Assembly: GCF_015207705.1 (NCBI RefSeq)
Contig: NZ_JADEWI010000049.1
Location: forward strand, 1 to 49,588
Length of the DNA: 49,588 bases
Direction: 5' to 3'
From: Nostoc sp. LEGE 06077
GTDB taxonomy: Bacteria > Cyanobacteriota > Cyanobacteriia > Cyanobacteriales > Nostocaceae
The position numbers were made by a program, and so were the translations under genes. The notes beneath the pieces were generated by a model that made no database searches, was not told the DNA's origin, and saw only the letters and a list, made by a program, of their open reading frames with translations. Numbering within the stretch: position 1 is the stretch's first letter; each line of letters opens with the position of its first letter. Below are positions 1 through 7,281 of the stretch, piece after piece.

Positions 1-141
1 AATATTTCTCAAATTGAGCATTCCAGACATCGAAGCCCTGTTAATTTTTGCGTTAACGTTCTTTGCGGATTAATCGCTTATTGTCATCAACCTAAGAAAC
101 CTAGCCTTCAACTGGAGTGGCTTTTACCTCCTTATCTTTAA
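1..141 (+). mobile_element. IS982-like transposase, C-terminal fragment (runs in from the left edge)
   Basis: An open frame enters at base 1 and stops at TAA 139-141, giving 46 residues. It contains [12 protein letters not shown], then [14 protein letters not shown] recognise this as the C-terminal end typical of IS982-type transposases; this is from memory, not a search. The sequence just after the stop, around 141-155, probably belongs to the terminal inverted repeat of the element. The IS therefore ends only a few bases before the start codon of the next gene. The upstream part lies outside the window. Confidence 0.6.
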
Positions 142-159
142 CCCGAACTCAGGTTACCT

Positions 160-1356
160 ATGAATTCTAACCCCACGTTATGTGCAGCCATCAGCGATCG
201 CATTACAAATAGTCCCCAACAGCGAATTACCTTTGCTGAATATATGGACATGGTGTTATATCACCCTGAACATGGCTACTATTCCAGCAAAGCCGTAAAT
301 ATTGGGTTTAAAGGCGGTGATTTTTTCACGTCTGCTAGTCTTGGCGCTGATTTTGGTGAGTTACTAGCAGAACAATTTTTGCAAATGTGGGAAATTCTAG
401 GAAAACCAAACCCTTTTTCTTTGGTAGAAATGGGCGCAGGTCAAGGATTACTGGCGTTACATATTCTCACATATTATCAGCTACATTATCCAGATTTGTT
501 GGCAGTATTAGAATATGTAATTGTTGAAAAGTCTCCCGAATTGCAGCAAGAACAACAGCAACGGTTGCAAAATTACTCGGTGCGTTGGTGCAGTTTAGAA
601 GATATACCCAGCAATTCTATTACTGGTTGCTTTTTTTCTAACGAATTAGTGGATGCTTTTCCAGTGCATCAATTTATTTTACAAGCCGAGAAACTGGCAG
701 AAATTTTTGTTACCTTACCATCTTTGACAGAGCCAGACGAAAATTACTATCTCCTAGAAGGGGAATTTGGGGAAGTAATTGGAGAAATTTCTACACCGCA
801 TTTAACAAAATATTTTGATTTGATTGGCATCGAATTATCGGCAAATGTCTACCCAGATGGCTACCGCAGTGAAATTAACTTAGCCACTTTAGACTGGTTG
901 AGTATAGTAGCAGACCGCTTGCAGCGCGGGTATGTGGTAACAGTTGATTATGGCTATCCTGCTAATCGCTACTATAACCCCAGGCGATCGCAAGGAACCC
1001 TACAGTGCTACTACCAGCATCGCTACCATAACAACCCCTACATCAATATTGGGCGACAAGATATCACCGCCCATATCGACTTTACCGCCTTGGAACTTTG
1101 GGGTGAGCAGTGTGGTTTAACCAAAGTTGGTTTTACGCAACAGGGTTTATTTTTGATGGCGTTGGGTTTAGGGGAAAGAATAGCATCTCTTTCTTACCAA
1201 GACATATCCATCGCTCAGTTGTTACCACGGCGGGAATCACTGCATAAACTGCTCGATCCCACAGGATTAGGAGGCTTTGGAGTTTTAGTCCAAAGTAAAG
1301 GACTCCAAAATGATCAAAGTTCTCAACCCCTAAAAGGATTAATTGTGCCAAAGTAA
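160..1356 (+). CDS. SAM-dependent methyltransferase, MidA/NDUFAF7 family
   Basis: The 398-residue protein has the fold of the MidA (DUF185, PF02636) family. Its mitochondrial member NDUFAF7 methylates an arginine of a respiratory complex I subunit. In cyanobacteria the substrate is unknown; NDH-1 would be a reasonable guess. Visible features are the N-terminal FAEYMDMVLYHPEHGYY block, the SAM-binding motif VEMGAGQGLLA near residue 90, the FFSNELVDAFPVH block near residue 165, and VTVDYGYPA near residue 265. The length is normal for the family. The ATG at 160 follows the IS fragment by fewer than 20 bases, so the native promoter and ribosome site have probably been replaced by IS sequence. The gene is single and not clearly in an operon. 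Confidence 0.85.
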   Translation: MNSNPTLCAAISDRITNSPQQRITFAEYMDMVLYHPEHGYYSSKAVNIGFKGGDFFTSASLGADFGELLAEQFLQMWEILGKPNPFSLVEMGAGQGLLALHILTYYQLHYPDLLAVLEYVIVEKSPELQQEQQQRLQNYSVRWCSLEDIPSNSITGCFFSNELVDAFPVHQFILQAEKLAEIFVTLPSLTEPDENYYLLEGEFGEVIGEISTPHLTKYFDLIGIELSANVYPDGYRSEINLATLDWLSIVADRLQRGYVVTVDYGYPANRYYNPRRSQGTLQCYYQHRYHNNPYINIGRQDITAHIDFTALELWGEQCGLTKVGFTQQGLFLMALGLGERIASLSYQDISIAQLLPRRESLHKLLDPTGLGGFGVLVQSKGLQNDQSSQPLKGLIVPK

Positions 1357-1469
1357 AAGTAAAGGGAAAAAGTTAAAACTCTCTGTAAGTCGGCAGCATC
1401 ACGGTTATATGGACTAGCATTACTATTGATTACTGCGAAATCCTGCATTTACAAAAGCGATAAATACCT

Positions 1470-1565
1470 ATGAATACTCATGACCTGTTGATGCTAATTA
1501 TGCTGCTTACACCCGGTATCTTACTCTCTGTTGTCATTATGGTAACTTTTGCGGCTGGTGGTTGA
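1470..1565 (+). CDS. possible 31-residue single-span membrane peptide
   Basis: An ATG at 1470 opens a 31-codon frame ending in TGA. After a short polar start (MNTHD), residues 6 to 28 are almost entirely hydrophobic (LLMLIMLLTPGILLSVVIMV), which is what a single transmembrane helix looks like. Cyanobacteria have many such short thylakoid subunits, but I cannot match this one to a named one (Pet, Psb, Psa or Ndh). No convincing Shine-Dalgarno site is visible. It lies alone between the methyltransferase and the dehydrogenase, on the same strand. Confidence 0.45.
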   Translation: MNTHDLLMLIMLLTPGILLSVVIMVTFAAGG

Positions 1566-1674
1566 ATTTTAAGTGCTGAGTCATCAGCAATCTGGGGTGA
1601 ATTTGGGATTTGGGATGACATCTTAAATCTCAAATAACAACTCGCCAGCCAATTACAAGCAAACTATGGAAACG

Positions 1675-1730
1675 CGATGTCTAAGACAGGCCTCTCGTAG
1701 AGAGGCTACGCCAACGCCAACGCTTTATCA
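1675..1730. repeat. Nostoc-type intergenic repeat with palindrome
   Basis: The stretch contains the palindrome CTCTCGTAGAGAG followed by GCTACGCCAACGCC. This kind of GC-richer block is scattered through Nostocales genomes. It sits 15 bases before the dehydrogenase start codon and could form a hairpin in its leader. The rest of the gap 1357-1744 shows only the small peptide gene and AT-rich sequence. Confidence 0.5.
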
Positions 1731-1744
1731 AAGGAACGTGAACA

Positions 1745-2623
1745 ATGAAGGTGGCATTTCTGGGAACTGGACTGATGGGACAACCAATGGCTCAAAGGTT
1801 GTTAGCAGCCAATATACAAGTAGTTGCTTACAATCGCACCCCAGAAAAATTAGCCCCATTACAAGCCGCTGGCGCAGAAATAGCTACCCATCCCCGTCAG
1901 GCCATTCGTGCTGCTGATTGCATTATTTTGATGCTTACCAACGCCGCAGCCATTTATCAAGTCTTGCTTTCAGATACAGCTTGGCGCACCCTAGAAGGGC
2001 GCACTATCATCCAGATGGGTACAATTACACCCACAGAAAGTCAAGAGATTCGAGATACGGTAGTTGGTGGTGGTGGTAAATATATAGAAGCGCCTGTATT
2101 GGGCAGTATTCCCGAAGCAAAAAGCGGTAAATTAATTGTTATGGTAGGTGCGACACCAGAACAATACCAAAACCATTTACAATTACTCAAAAATTTTGGC
2201 TCAGAACCTTTACTTGTAGGGCCAGTAGGGACAGCGGCGGCGTTAAAATTAGCCCTCAATCAATTAATTGCTTCCATGACCACTAGCTTTGCCCTGAGTT
2301 TAGCGTTTTTGCAGCGTCAAGGTGTGAATATCGAGTCTTTTATGCAAGTTCTACGCGAAAGTTCTCTTTATGCGCCTACTTTTGATAAAAAGCTGCAACG
2401 GATGTTAGAGGAAAACTACACTAACCCCAATTTTCCTACGAAACATTTGCTCAAAGATACCGATTTGTTCATCTCAGAAGCCAAAGCTTTAGGTTTAGAT
2501 CTTGGCAGTATTGAGTCTGTGCGACAGATTTTGTCTACAGCAATGAAATTGTCATTTGCTAATGATGATTATTCATCAGTATTTTCAGCTATTAAAGAAT
2601 GGGGAGATTCCAGCGCTGAGTAA
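1745..2623 (+). CDS. NAD(P)-dependent beta-hydroxyacid dehydrogenase (3-hydroxyisobutyrate dehydrogenase / GLYR family)
   Basis: The 292-residue protein is full length for the beta-hydroxyacid dehydrogenase family, which oxidises 3-hydroxy acids or reduces short aldehydes such as succinic semialdehyde and glyoxylate. The N-terminal Rossmann fold starts with AFLGTGLMGQPMAQRL, the family's nucleotide-binding signature, followed by VVAYNRTPEK. An Arg after the second strand (NRT) suggests NADP(H) preference. The substrate-binding GGGGKYIEAPVLGS block lies near residue 110. The catalytic lysine is expected in GTAAALKLALNQL near residue 168. The helical C-terminal domain contains the usual KHLLKDTDLF block. 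The substrate cannot be fixed from sequence. It is followed by cysE on the same strand, but the 111-bp gap makes co-transcription uncertain. Confidence 0.85.
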   Translation: MKVAFLGTGLMGQPMAQRLLAANIQVVAYNRTPEKLAPLQAAGAEIATHPRQAIRAADCIILMLTNAAAIYQVLLSDTAWRTLEGRTIIQMGTITPTESQEIRDTVVGGGGKYIEAPVLGSIPEAKSGKLIVMVGATPEQYQNHLQLLKNFGSEPLLVGPVGTAAALKLALNQLIASMTTSFALSLAFLQRQGVNIESFMQVLRESSLYAPTFDKKLQRMLEENYTNPNFPTKHLLKDTDLFISEAKALGLDLGSIESVRQILSTAMKLSFANDDYSSVFSAIKEWGDSSAE

Positions 2624-2734
2624 ATACTTATGGGGAAAAGGAAAGAATAATCAAAACTCAGCACGCTATCAAGCAAGCACTGAAAAAGATAATATGGTAA
2701 GGTAGCTCGTTCTGCTTTCCGAGGGTACTATTGC

Positions 2735-3499
2735 GTGCTATCTACTCTACGTGCCGATTTCCGCATTATTTTTGAACGTGACCCAGCCGCCCGTAACTGG
2801 TTAGAGGTTTTGGTTTGTTACCCTGGTTTGCAAGCCCTACTTTTCCATCGGCTGGCCCATTGGCTACATCATTTAGGTCTTCCCTTTTTCCCCCGATTCA
2901 TTTCTCATCTATCTCGGTTTTTAACTGGGATAGAAATTCACCCAGGTGCAACTATTGGTCAAGGAGTATTCATTGACCACGGGATGGGTGTAGTAATTGG
3001 TGAAACTGCGATCGTTGGGGATTATGCTTTGATTTATCAAGGTGTCACCTTGGGCGGGACTGGTAAACAAAGCGGTAAACGCCACCCTACAGTTGGTGAA
3101 AATGTCGTAGTTGGTGCTGGTGCAAAGGTATTGGGAAATATTCAAGTTGGGAATAACGTCCGTATTGGCGCTGGTTCAGTCGTTCTCAGAGATGTGCCTT
3201 CTGATTGTACTGTGGTTGGCATTCCTGGACGCATTGTTTATCGTTCTGGAGTCAGAGTTGCACCTCTAGAACACAGCAACTTACCCGACTCCGAAGCGGA
3301 AGTAATTCGCGCTTTAGTCGATCGCATTGAAGCATTAGAACAACAAATTCAATCAATACAGCAACTACAACCTGCTGCGAAAACTCCTGTTTTAGTTGGT
3401 GCTGTAGCCGTCAACGAACCACAACCACAACCACAAGCGCCTTTATGTAGCCTCAGAGATAAAGCAATTCAAGAATTCCTTGATGGCGCAGGGATTTAA
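2735..3499 (+). CDS. cysE: serine O-acetyltransferase
   Basis: The enzyme makes O-acetylserine from serine and acetyl-CoA, the first step of cysteine synthesis. The 254 residues begin with the short-form N-terminal helical domain ([14 protein letters not shown]). They continue into a left-handed beta helix of hexapeptide repeats between about residues 65 and 170 ([25 protein letters not shown], with catalytic His in DHG). The C-terminal tail after residue 190 is charged and glutamine rich, as in other cyanobacterial forms. Translation starts at a GTG at 2735, preceded by GAGGG. The gene precedes an L,D-transpeptidase by 14 bases, so the two may be co-transcribed although their functions are not obviously linked. 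Confidence 0.92.
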   Translation: MLSTLRADFRIIFERDPAARNWLEVLVCYPGLQALLFHRLAHWLHHLGLPFFPRFISHLSRFLTGIEIHPGATIGQGVFIDHGMGVVIGETAIVGDYALIYQGVTLGGTGKQSGKRHPTVGENVVVGAGAKVLGNIQVGNNVRIGAGSVVLRDVPSDCTVVGIPGRIVYRSGVRVAPLEHSNLPDSEAEVIRALVDRIEALEQQIQSIQQLQPAAKTPVLVGAVAVNEPQPQPQAPLCSLRDKAIQEFLDGAGI

Positions 3500-3513
3500 A
3501 TTATCTAACTAAA

Positions 3514-4215
3514 GTGATGAAGCCAGAGCCTCTGACAAAAATTCTTCAGCATCGTCAGCAGATTATAACTATCCTATTACTACTAATCAGTGGCTCTTTA
3601 CTTTATTTACTATTAGTTCGCTTGGGTTTTATTGCTCCAGTACAAGAACTTCCGCAAATCTTATGTATTAAAAATTGCCAGCCTGAGCAAAATTTTCATA
3701 CGCCCATCGCAGCAAATCAATTATTAAATTACGACCAATCACTTGAGCAATTAATTAACAAAAATAGCACCAAAAATAAAATCTCTATTTTGATTGAGAA
3801 ATCTCAACACCGGTTAACAATTTACTATGACCGCAAACCAGTCAAATCTTACCCAGTAGTTTTTGGTGGTAACTCTACAGGTGATAAGTATGGTGAAGGT
3901 GATAAAAAAACTCCAGAAGGTATCTTAAGAATTAAAGACCTTTATCCCCACCCACAATGGTCAAAGTTCATTTGGTTAGACTATCCCAATACCCAATCTT
4001 GGCGCAAGCATTTTCAAGCTAAGGCTGATGGTAAACTACCTTGGTATATTCCAGTTGGTGGACAAGTGGGTATACATGGTGTGCCTATGGGTGCAGATAA
4101 AATGATTGACGATCGCACAAATTGGACTTGGGGTTGTCCTTCCTTAAAAAATCAAGATGTCGATGAACTGTATCAATGGGTAGAAAAAGGTACAGTAGTT
4201 GAAATTTTACCTTAA
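3514..4215 (+). CDS. L,D-transpeptidase (YkuD/ErfK family), membrane anchored
   Basis: The 233-residue protein has one N-terminal membrane helix (residues about 16-36, ITILLLLISGSLLYLLLV), so it is probably anchored with its catalytic domain in the periplasm. The YkuD domain starts near residue 90 (KISILIEKSQHRLTIYYDRKPVKSYPVVFGG). It ends with the His-Gly and Cys motifs IHGVPMGADK and WTWGCPSLKN; the Cys near residue 209 is the expected nucleophile. The usual SHGCIR is here TWGCPS, a variant. Family members form 3-3 peptidoglycan crosslinks or attach lipoproteins. The start may be GTG 3514 or ATG 3517. The gene ends 19 bases before the longest possible cynS frame. Confidence 0.8.
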   Translation: MMKPEPLTKILQHRQQIITILLLLISGSLLYLLLVRLGFIAPVQELPQILCIKNCQPEQNFHTPIAANQLLNYDQSLEQLINKNSTKNKISILIEKSQHRLTIYYDRKPVKSYPVVFGGNSTGDKYGEGDKKTPEGILRIKDLYPHPQWSKFIWLDYPNTQSWRKHFQAKADGKLPWYIPVGGQVGIHGVPMGADKMIDDRTNWTWGCPSLKNQDVDELYQWVEKGTVVEILP

Positions 4216-4282
4216 GCTAAACTGACAGATTGCCGTGGCAAAGTATACTATTCCTTGTCCAGCAGACTTATCAGAGTGTACT

Positions 4283-4723
4283 ATGTCAATTCCACCCTTA
4301 ACTCAAAAGCTGCTTGCTGCCAAAAAAGTCAAAGGATTAAGCTTTGCAGACTTAGAACAAATTTTAGGGCGCGATGAAGTCTGGATTGCCGCTTTATTTT
4401 ATCGTCAAGCTACAGCTTCCTTAGAAGAAGCCCAAAAACTCGCTGATTCGTTAGGGCTTGATTCCGAAGATGTCGCAGAACTAATCAGCTATCCCACAAA
4501 AGGCTTAGGCCCTATTGTTCCCACCGATCCCTTGATTTATCGTTTTTACGAAATCATGCAAGTTTACGGTTTCCCCATCAAAGAAGTTATTCAAGAAAAA
4601 TTTGGTGATGGGATTATGAGTGCAATTGATTTTACTTTAGACATCGAAAAAGTAGAAGACCCCAAAGGCGATCGCGTTAAAGTCACCATGAATGGTAAAT
4701 TCTTACCCTATAAGAAGTGGTAA
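4283..4723 (+). CDS. cynS: cyanate hydratase (cyanase)
   Basis: Cyanase converts cyanate and bicarbonate to ammonia and carbon dioxide. It lets the cell use or detoxify cyanate. The frame could open at GTG 4235, but the family starts with [14 protein letters not shown], so ATG 4283 is chosen, giving 146 residues, the usual length. The N-terminal helical domain has [25 protein letters not shown]. The C-terminal catalytic domain carries [14 protein letters not shown], supplying the Arg and Glu of the active site, and [10 protein letters not shown], supplying the Ser. No cyanate/nitrite ABC transporter genes are adjacent, so the gene stands alone here. No NtcA site (GTA-N8-TAC) was recognised just upstream. 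Confidence 0.93.
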   Translation: MSIPPLTQKLLAAKKVKGLSFADLEQILGRDEVWIAALFYRQATASLEEAQKLADSLGLDSEDVAELISYPTKGLGPIVPTDPLIYRFYEIMQVYGFPIKEVIQEKFGDGIMSAIDFTLDIEKVEDPKGDRVKVTMNGKFLPYKKW

Positions 4724-4751
4724 GTGCTAACTATTTAAAACTGGACTATCA

Positions 4752-4786
4752 CCTGTAACCTGTCACCTGTAACCTGTAACCTGTCA
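4752..4786. repeat. heptanucleotide tandem repeat (CCTGTAA/CCTGTCA, five units)
   Basis: Five 7-bp units (CCTGTAA, CCTGTCA, CCTGTAA, CCTGTAA, CCTGTCA) lie head to tail between the convergent ends of cynS and the flavoprotein gene. This is a short tandemly repeated repetitive sequence (STRR) of the kind known from heterocystous cyanobacteria. Confidence 0.9.
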
Positions 4787-4793
4787 CCTCTTC

Positions 4794-5375
4794 TCAAGGA
4801 TTAACTTCCTCACAACGCCATTCTTGATTTTCCCCAATTTGATAAATCCTTCTATTTTGTGGTTCGCCACGCAACTCTAAATGATCAACCTGGACGGGAT
4901 CAAGTAATAGTAAGCAAAAGTTTGATACTGGTTGTAAAGAATTGGGTGCTGGCGGTGTAAAAGCTGCTGGTGCTGTGTCTCTGGGCTTACCAGAATGAGG
5001 CCAAGCAAATTGTAACCGTGCTGCATCGCTCAGTGCTTGCCAAGTAGCAAGACGGGCTGATTGTAGTCCAGAATCATCATGACTATCAACCAATATCAAA
5101 CGCCCGGCAATGCGAAACTGTTCCCGCGTGTTGGGGAAATACCAGCAAGCTTCCGCCCAAGGTTGATTTTTTATTTGGTCAATTTTATCGCTACGAGTAT
5201 CAGTAATAAATTTTAGCTGGTTGGTATCTTGAAGAAACTCACGAAAGACAACAGTCCGATTAGCAGGGCGATGATCTGCGCGGATTGTAGCCAATTGTAA
5301 GTAACGAGCATAAACCAGACTACGGTTGCGATGTAAGGCGTGAGCGATCGCACCCCGCCAAGGAGCAAGAGACAT
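4794..5375 (-). CDS. PPOX-class FMN-dependent flavoprotein (Npun_F5749-like)
   Basis: The 193-residue protein resembles the pyridoxamine 5'-phosphate oxidase-like split-barrel family, in the branch found in cyanobacteria and annotated after Npun_F5749. Features include the start SLAPWRGAIAHALHRNRS, then YLQLATIRADHRPANRTVVFR near residue 25, and KFITDTRSDKIDQI near residue 55, where FMN phosphate contacts are expected. AWPHSGKPR lies near residue 125. The true substrate of this group is not known; it need not be a pyridoxine oxidase. It faces cynS and has its 5' end next to the first copy of the nrdJ promoter repeat, so the two are divergently oriented with only 18 bases between its start codon and the repeat. 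Confidence 0.75.
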   Translation of the reverse strand: MSLAPWRGAIAHALHRNRSLVYARYLQLATIRADHRPANRTVVFREFLQDTNQLKFITDTRSDKIDQIKNQPWAEACWYFPNTREQFRIAGRLILVDSHDDSGLQSARLATWQALSDAARLQFAWPHSGKPRDTAPAAFTPPAPNSLQPVSNFCLLLLDPVQVDHLELRGEPQNRRIYQIGENQEWRCEEVNP

Positions 5376-5392
5376 TGTATACTTTCATTTCC

Positions 5393-5514
5393 ATGAGTAT
5401 AGCTACAGAAGTAGCGCAAAGTAGAAAATTTTGCAATCTTTTATCCTCAACTTACTTGGCGTATAGTCGTAATCTGTTCAAAAGCAACACGACTTGATTA
5501 TGGTTCGAGAGCTT
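5393..5514 (+). repeat. upstream copy of the 122-bp nrdJ promoter/start repeat
   Basis: This stretch matches 5948-6069 at 118 of 122 positions by eye, without gaps. It includes the leader, the presumed promoter and the start codon with the first codons of nrdJ (ATG 5500, encoding MVREL). After the repeat the frame continues into unrelated sequence and quickly meets a terminator-like hairpin. Confidence 0.95.
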
Positions 5515-5563
5515 AAAAACAAAAACCAGAATTTACTTCAACAAGTGCCATTCAATGTGGATG

Positions 5564-5591
5564 CCCCAGGCTGTCTTGGCCTGGGGTTTTT
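5564..5591 (+). terminator. intrinsic terminator after the duplicated nrdJ leader
   Basis: A perfect 8-bp stem (CCCCAGGC / GCCTGGGG) with a 7-base loop is followed by TTTTT. It lies about 65 bases downstream of the duplicated ATG. Any transcript from the upstream promoter copy would probably end here as a short RNA. Confidence 0.75.
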
Positions 5592-5670
5592 GCGTTTGCG
5601 GTTTTTATTCACAGAAAAAAGCCCGGAGTTCTCCAGGCTAATCAATATAATTCACTTTCATCATAAAGCC

Positions 5671-5886
5671 ATGCTCATCAAAAAGAAAAACTCATACCTA
5701 TTTCCCAAGGGAAACTTACCGTCTGGGAAGGTTTACTTGTTCCTTGTCTTTGTTGTGATGGCTCCTATCGTTGCCGCCACGTTTTCTGGTTGCAACCCTG
5801 TGAGCTTCTACTTAAAAGGGCTAGGCATTGAGTACCAGTTCCAAAAAGGTGCCTGTCAACTTCCTTCAGATCAACAGCAGAAGTAG
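5671..5886 (+). CDS. small membrane protein of unknown function
   Basis: From ATG 5671 the frame encodes 71 residues. There is a basic N-terminus (LIKKKNSYLFPKG), one hydrophobic segment (VYLFLVFVVMAPIVAATFSGC, residues about 21-41), and a short polar tail with two more Cys/Gly-rich patches. The reading frame is open further upstream through the nrdJ repeat (from ATG 5500), but that part is low in protein character and spans the terminator hairpin, so I prefer the internal start. It sits between the two copies of the 122-bp repeat. The family is unknown to me. The segment ending in Cys could be read as a lipobox-like sequence but lacks a good fit. Confidence 0.5.
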   Translation: MLIKKKNSYLFPKGNLPSGKVYLFLVFVVMAPIVAATFSGCNPVSFYLKGLGIEYQFQKGACQLPSDQQQK

Positions 5887-5897
5887 GGTTAGTTAAA

Positions 5898-5932
5898 TCA
5901 GATGTCCAGTGGTGCGATCGCTGGATATCTGA
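5898..5932 (+). terminator. hairpin after the small membrane protein gene
   Basis: TCAGATGTCCAG and CTGGATATCTGA can pair over 12 bp with one G-T wobble around an 11-base loop that holds part of a HIP1 site. It lies 12 bases after the stop codon. There is no long T run, so it is only a probable terminator. Confidence 0.5.
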
Positions 5933-5947
5933 AATTTCTTAGTTGCA

Positions 5948-6069
5948 ATGAGTACAGCTACAGAAGTAGCGCAAAGTGGAAAATTTTGCAATCTTTTATC
6001 CTCAACTTACTTGGCGTATAGTCATAGTCTGTTCAAAAGCAACACGACTTGATTATGGTTCGAGAGCTT
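5948..6069 (+). promoter_or_regulatory. nrdJ leader and start region (second copy of the 122-bp repeat)
   Basis: This is the copy directly in front of functional nrdJ. It ends inside codon 5 of the gene. The four differences from the upstream copy lie in the leader and not in the first codons. No NrdR box or B12 riboswitch was recognised in it. Confidence 0.8.
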
Positions 6070-7281
6070 GAAAGAAAACGTCAGGGTGTCACTTTTCCCG
6101 AAACCGCGCCAGCAGCCAATCCTGTATTTTTTAGGACTTACAGCCGTCGGACTGGAGCAGGACTGAGAGAATCTTACGATGAAGTGTGCGATCGCACTAT
6201 CCAAGGCTTAATCGAATTAGGTAAACTCAACCCAGAAGAAATTGCCCTCCTCGAAAAAACACAACGCCAACTCAAAGCTTTACCTAGTGGCCGTTGGCTG
6301 TGGGTAGGCGGTACAAATTGGATTAACAAACCCAAAAACTTTTCTGGTGGATATAATTGCACTTCTACCAATCTCCAAGACTGGAAAGCCTTCGGTTTAA
6401 TGATGGACTTGGCGATGATGGGCTGCGGTACAGGAGCCATCATCGAACCCCAATATATTAATCAACTTCCTCCTATCCGCAATCGCCTCAATGTCACTGT
6501 ACAAGGCGAAATTGGCAGCACTCCGAAAAACTTACGTCGTGAATTTACACAAACCCATATAGAAGGAAACAGCGTTACCATTCATGTTGGTGATAGCCGT
6601 GAAGGTTGGGTTGCATCTTATCAAACTCTGTTGGAACTATCCACAGACGAAAGATTTACAAATGATGTAGAAGTATTTGTTGATATCAGCGATGTCCGTC
6701 AAGCTGGGGAAACCCTCAACGGTTTTGGCGGTGTTGCCAATCCTGTCAAATTACCAGGACTGTATCAACGTTGTGCCGGAATCTTAAATAAAGCCCTAGG
6801 CAGACAATTAAATTCTGTAGAGTGCTGCTTATTAATTGATGAAGCCGCAGTAACAATTGTTGCAGGCAATATCCGAAGAAGCGCGGGGATGCGTCAATTT
6901 ACTGCTGACGATGAACTCGGAGCTACAGCCAAAGATAACTTATGGCAACAAGACGAAAACGGCAACTGGCGGATTGATCCTGAGCGTGACTCTCTACGTA
7001 TGGCGAATCATACAAGAGTTTTTCACCGCAAACCAACATTAGAAGAATCGATCGCAGCTGTTCGTAAACAATATTACAGTGGCGAAGGTGCGATTCAATG
7101 GGCTGGTGAAGCTGTAGCGAGAGCTAACATTGATTTGCTTGCTACCCAAGCATTGAAAAAAGAGTTTTTGCAAGCTTACGAACAAGGAACAGCTAAAGAT
7201 TGGTTGCAACAAAGCTACCCAGAAATAGATGCTAGTGAATTAGAACATCGTTTAGCTCGTTTTGGGTTAAACCCGTGTGGT
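6055..7281 (+). CDS. nrdJ: class II ribonucleoside-triphosphate reductase, exon 1 (residues 1-409)
   Basis: This is the N-terminal part of an adenosylcobalamin-dependent ribonucleotide reductase, which makes deoxyribonucleotides without oxygen. It resembles the monomeric Lactobacillus-type enzyme. ATG 6055 is preferred over TTG 6049. Joined to 7753-8823 the product is 765 residues. Key residues by analogy with that enzyme: Cys102 in GGYNCTSTN (one half of the redox pair), Asn406 and Cys408 in NPCG (the thiyl radical Cys). The frame reads into a stop at 7285-7287 within a group I intron. Splicing after T7281 restores NPCG-EIIGSNFHC exactly. Unspliced, the protein would lack Glu410, the second redox Cys and the C-terminal Cys pair. 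The leader is the duplicated 122-bp element. Confidence 0.93.

Noticed and set aside
1666-1917. 83-residue frame overlapping the start of the dehydrogenase gene
   Set aside because: It runs through repeat sequence and is out of frame with a clear Rossmann dehydrogenase start.
4235-4282. GTG start for cynS at 4235
   Set aside because: The extra 16 residues are not part of the cyanase family, which begins at the equivalent of Met 4283.
5494-5670. Extension of the small membrane protein back to the duplicated nrdJ start
   Set aside because: The extra residues come from copied nrdJ codons, a terminator hairpin and low-quality sequence. The composition becomes protein-like only from ATG 5671.
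5387-6054. B12 riboswitch or NrdR box upstream of nrdJ
   Set aside because: No B12-box-like conserved core or paired NrdR palindromes could be recognised in either copy of the leader.
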